Source: Gammaproteobacteria bacterium UBA2168 (GTDB lineage: Bacteria > Pseudomonadota > Gammaproteobacteria > Pseudomonadales > Azotimanducaceae). Taken from it: a stretch of DNA of 42,221 nucleotides. Made by a program: the position numbers and the translations under genes. Of the stretch, positions 41,778 to 42,221 are shown piece by piece (positions within the stretch are counted from its first letter, which is position 1; each line of letters begins with the position of its first letter). The notes under the pieces are model-generated. The model did not search any database. It was not told the DNA's origin and saw only the letters and a program-made list of their open reading frames with translations. The DNA is taken from NCBI GenBank assembly GCA_002327525.1, contig DCWG01000143.1, positions 1 through 42,221 of the forward strand, given 5' to 3'.

Positions 41778-42221
41778 ATGCTGGCCCAACTTGATACCCG
41801 CCTGAAACGCACGCTGCCCAACGCCCGCATCGAGGCCATACAGTTGCCCGGTTGCCATGGCATGCGTCTCGGACTGATCAACGCAGACTTCCCGACAGGA
41901 CCTCTGGATGCGGAGGTCATGCACGCCGTGATCCTGGAACCGGCCTACTGGGCCTTCTGTTGGGGCAGCGGCCTGGCACTCGCGGCGCTGCTTCTCGAGC
42001 AGCCGCACTGGGTGGCCGGTAAGCGGGTGCTCGATCTCGGTTCGGGTTCAGGTGTTGCCGGTATCGCGGCGGCCATGGCGGGCGCGCGCGCCGTCACAGC
42101 CTGCGACACGGATCCCGATGCGCGCCTCGCCACCGAGACAAACGCCGTGCTCAATGACGTGGAGATCCGGGTCATCGACCGACTGGAAACCGGCAACGAC
42201 CTCATCCTGATGGCGGACGTT
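41778..42221 (+). CDS. Nnt1/METTL20-type methyltransferase, N-terminal part (partial)
   Basis: The frame is open to the end of the window (148 codons). EPAYWAFCWGSGLALAALLL leads into the SAM-binding motif I, VLDLGSGSGVAGIAAAMAGA, and then ACDTDPDARLATETNAVLND, which carries the acidic residue of motif II. This is the COG3897 (Nnt1) branch, which includes the electron-transfer-flavoprotein lysine methyltransferases. ETF accepts electrons from acyl-CoA dehydrogenases, which abound here, but this link is only suggestive. The ATG at 41778 is chosen since the protein begins MLAQLDTRLK; no Shine-Dalgarno is obvious. Confidence 0.8.
   Translation, partial: MLAQLDTRLKRTLPNARIEAIQLPGCHGMRLGLINADFPTGPLDAEVMHAVILEPAYWAFCWGSGLALAALLLEQPHWVAGKRVLDLGSGSGVAGIAAAMAGARAVTACDTDPDARLATETNAVLNDVEIRVIDRLETGNDLILMADV

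Noticed and set aside
1..42221. tRNA genes, CRISPR arrays, insertion sequences or prophage
   Set aside because: Reading both strands I found no cloverleaf, no regularly spaced repeats, no transposase and no phage structural gene.

Overview
The window is a GC-rich, densely coded piece of bacterial chromosome, most likely from an aerobic, heterotrophic gammaproteobacterium. This rests on the mix of families (asnS, lipA, cysS, tesB, gloB, a SmdAB/MdlAB-type ABC pair, HupE/UreJ_2, WS/DGAT acyltransferase) and on gene structure; the genus cannot be read from the sequence. I see no tRNA, rRNA, CRISPR array, phage or insertion sequence.

Layout. 1-3850: end of asnS, then a coupled pair of ABC exporter half-transporters. 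4055-7183: a metallo-beta-lactamase-fold hydrolase, a glycine-zipper lipoprotein, a DUF3237 protein and an M28-like peptidase. 7328-10742: an SDR divergent from lipA, an anchored MBL-fold hydrolase overlapping lipA, and a convergent AhpD-like peroxidase. 10866-13507: a MauE-MauD membrane thiol-redox pair and a wax ester synthase/DGAT-type acyltransferase. 13511-14222: wreckage of an agmatinase and a gamma-glutamyltransferase. 14302-17488: M17 aminopeptidase, cysS with a short Cys-containing leader ORF, and an FAD-enzyme/rhodanese remnant. 17498-20820: a GPH-type transporter, a broken lipoprotein, an HNH nuclease and a SPOR lipoprotein. 20829-23040: crotonase, SDR and a dead rarD-like gene. 23297-27555: gloB, cupin, tesB, peroxiredoxin, Nudix CoA pyrophosphatase and an EamA transporter. 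27647-33245: a TetR-centred catabolic cluster. On the minus strand it has tetR, a crotonase and a haloalkane dehalogenase; on the plus strand two acyl-CoA dehydrogenases and an SDR. 33256-35487: PpiC-like protein, HupE/UreJ_2 and DUF2784. 35478-42221: patatin, a shortened TPR protein, a thioesterase, a calcineurin-like phosphoesterase, a third acyl-CoA dehydrogenase, a dead calycin-like gene, a small PEP-CTERM-like protein and the start of a methyltransferase.

Functionally the window is rich in acyl-CoA chemistry: three acyl-CoA dehydrogenases, two crotonases, three SDRs, two thioesterases, a CoA pyrophosphatase and a WS/DGAT enzyme. The best defined unit is the TetR cluster, which has a perfect 12+3+12 palindrome between its divergent arms. 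It pairs a haloalkane dehalogenase carrying all five HLD-II active-site residues with beta-oxidation enzymes.

Two things stand out beyond ordinary gene content. First, several putative post-transcriptional control elements: a 14-codon ORF ending in a Cys codon before cysS, followed by competing hairpins, and an 11-bp hairpin that buries the ribosome binding site of the SDR at 32448. Second, gene decay: six loci are broken by frameshifts, nonsense codons or deletions, and a seventh has probably lost its centre. Several of them fuse an N-terminus directly to a C-terminus, which suggests a deletion-prone genome under relaxed selection.
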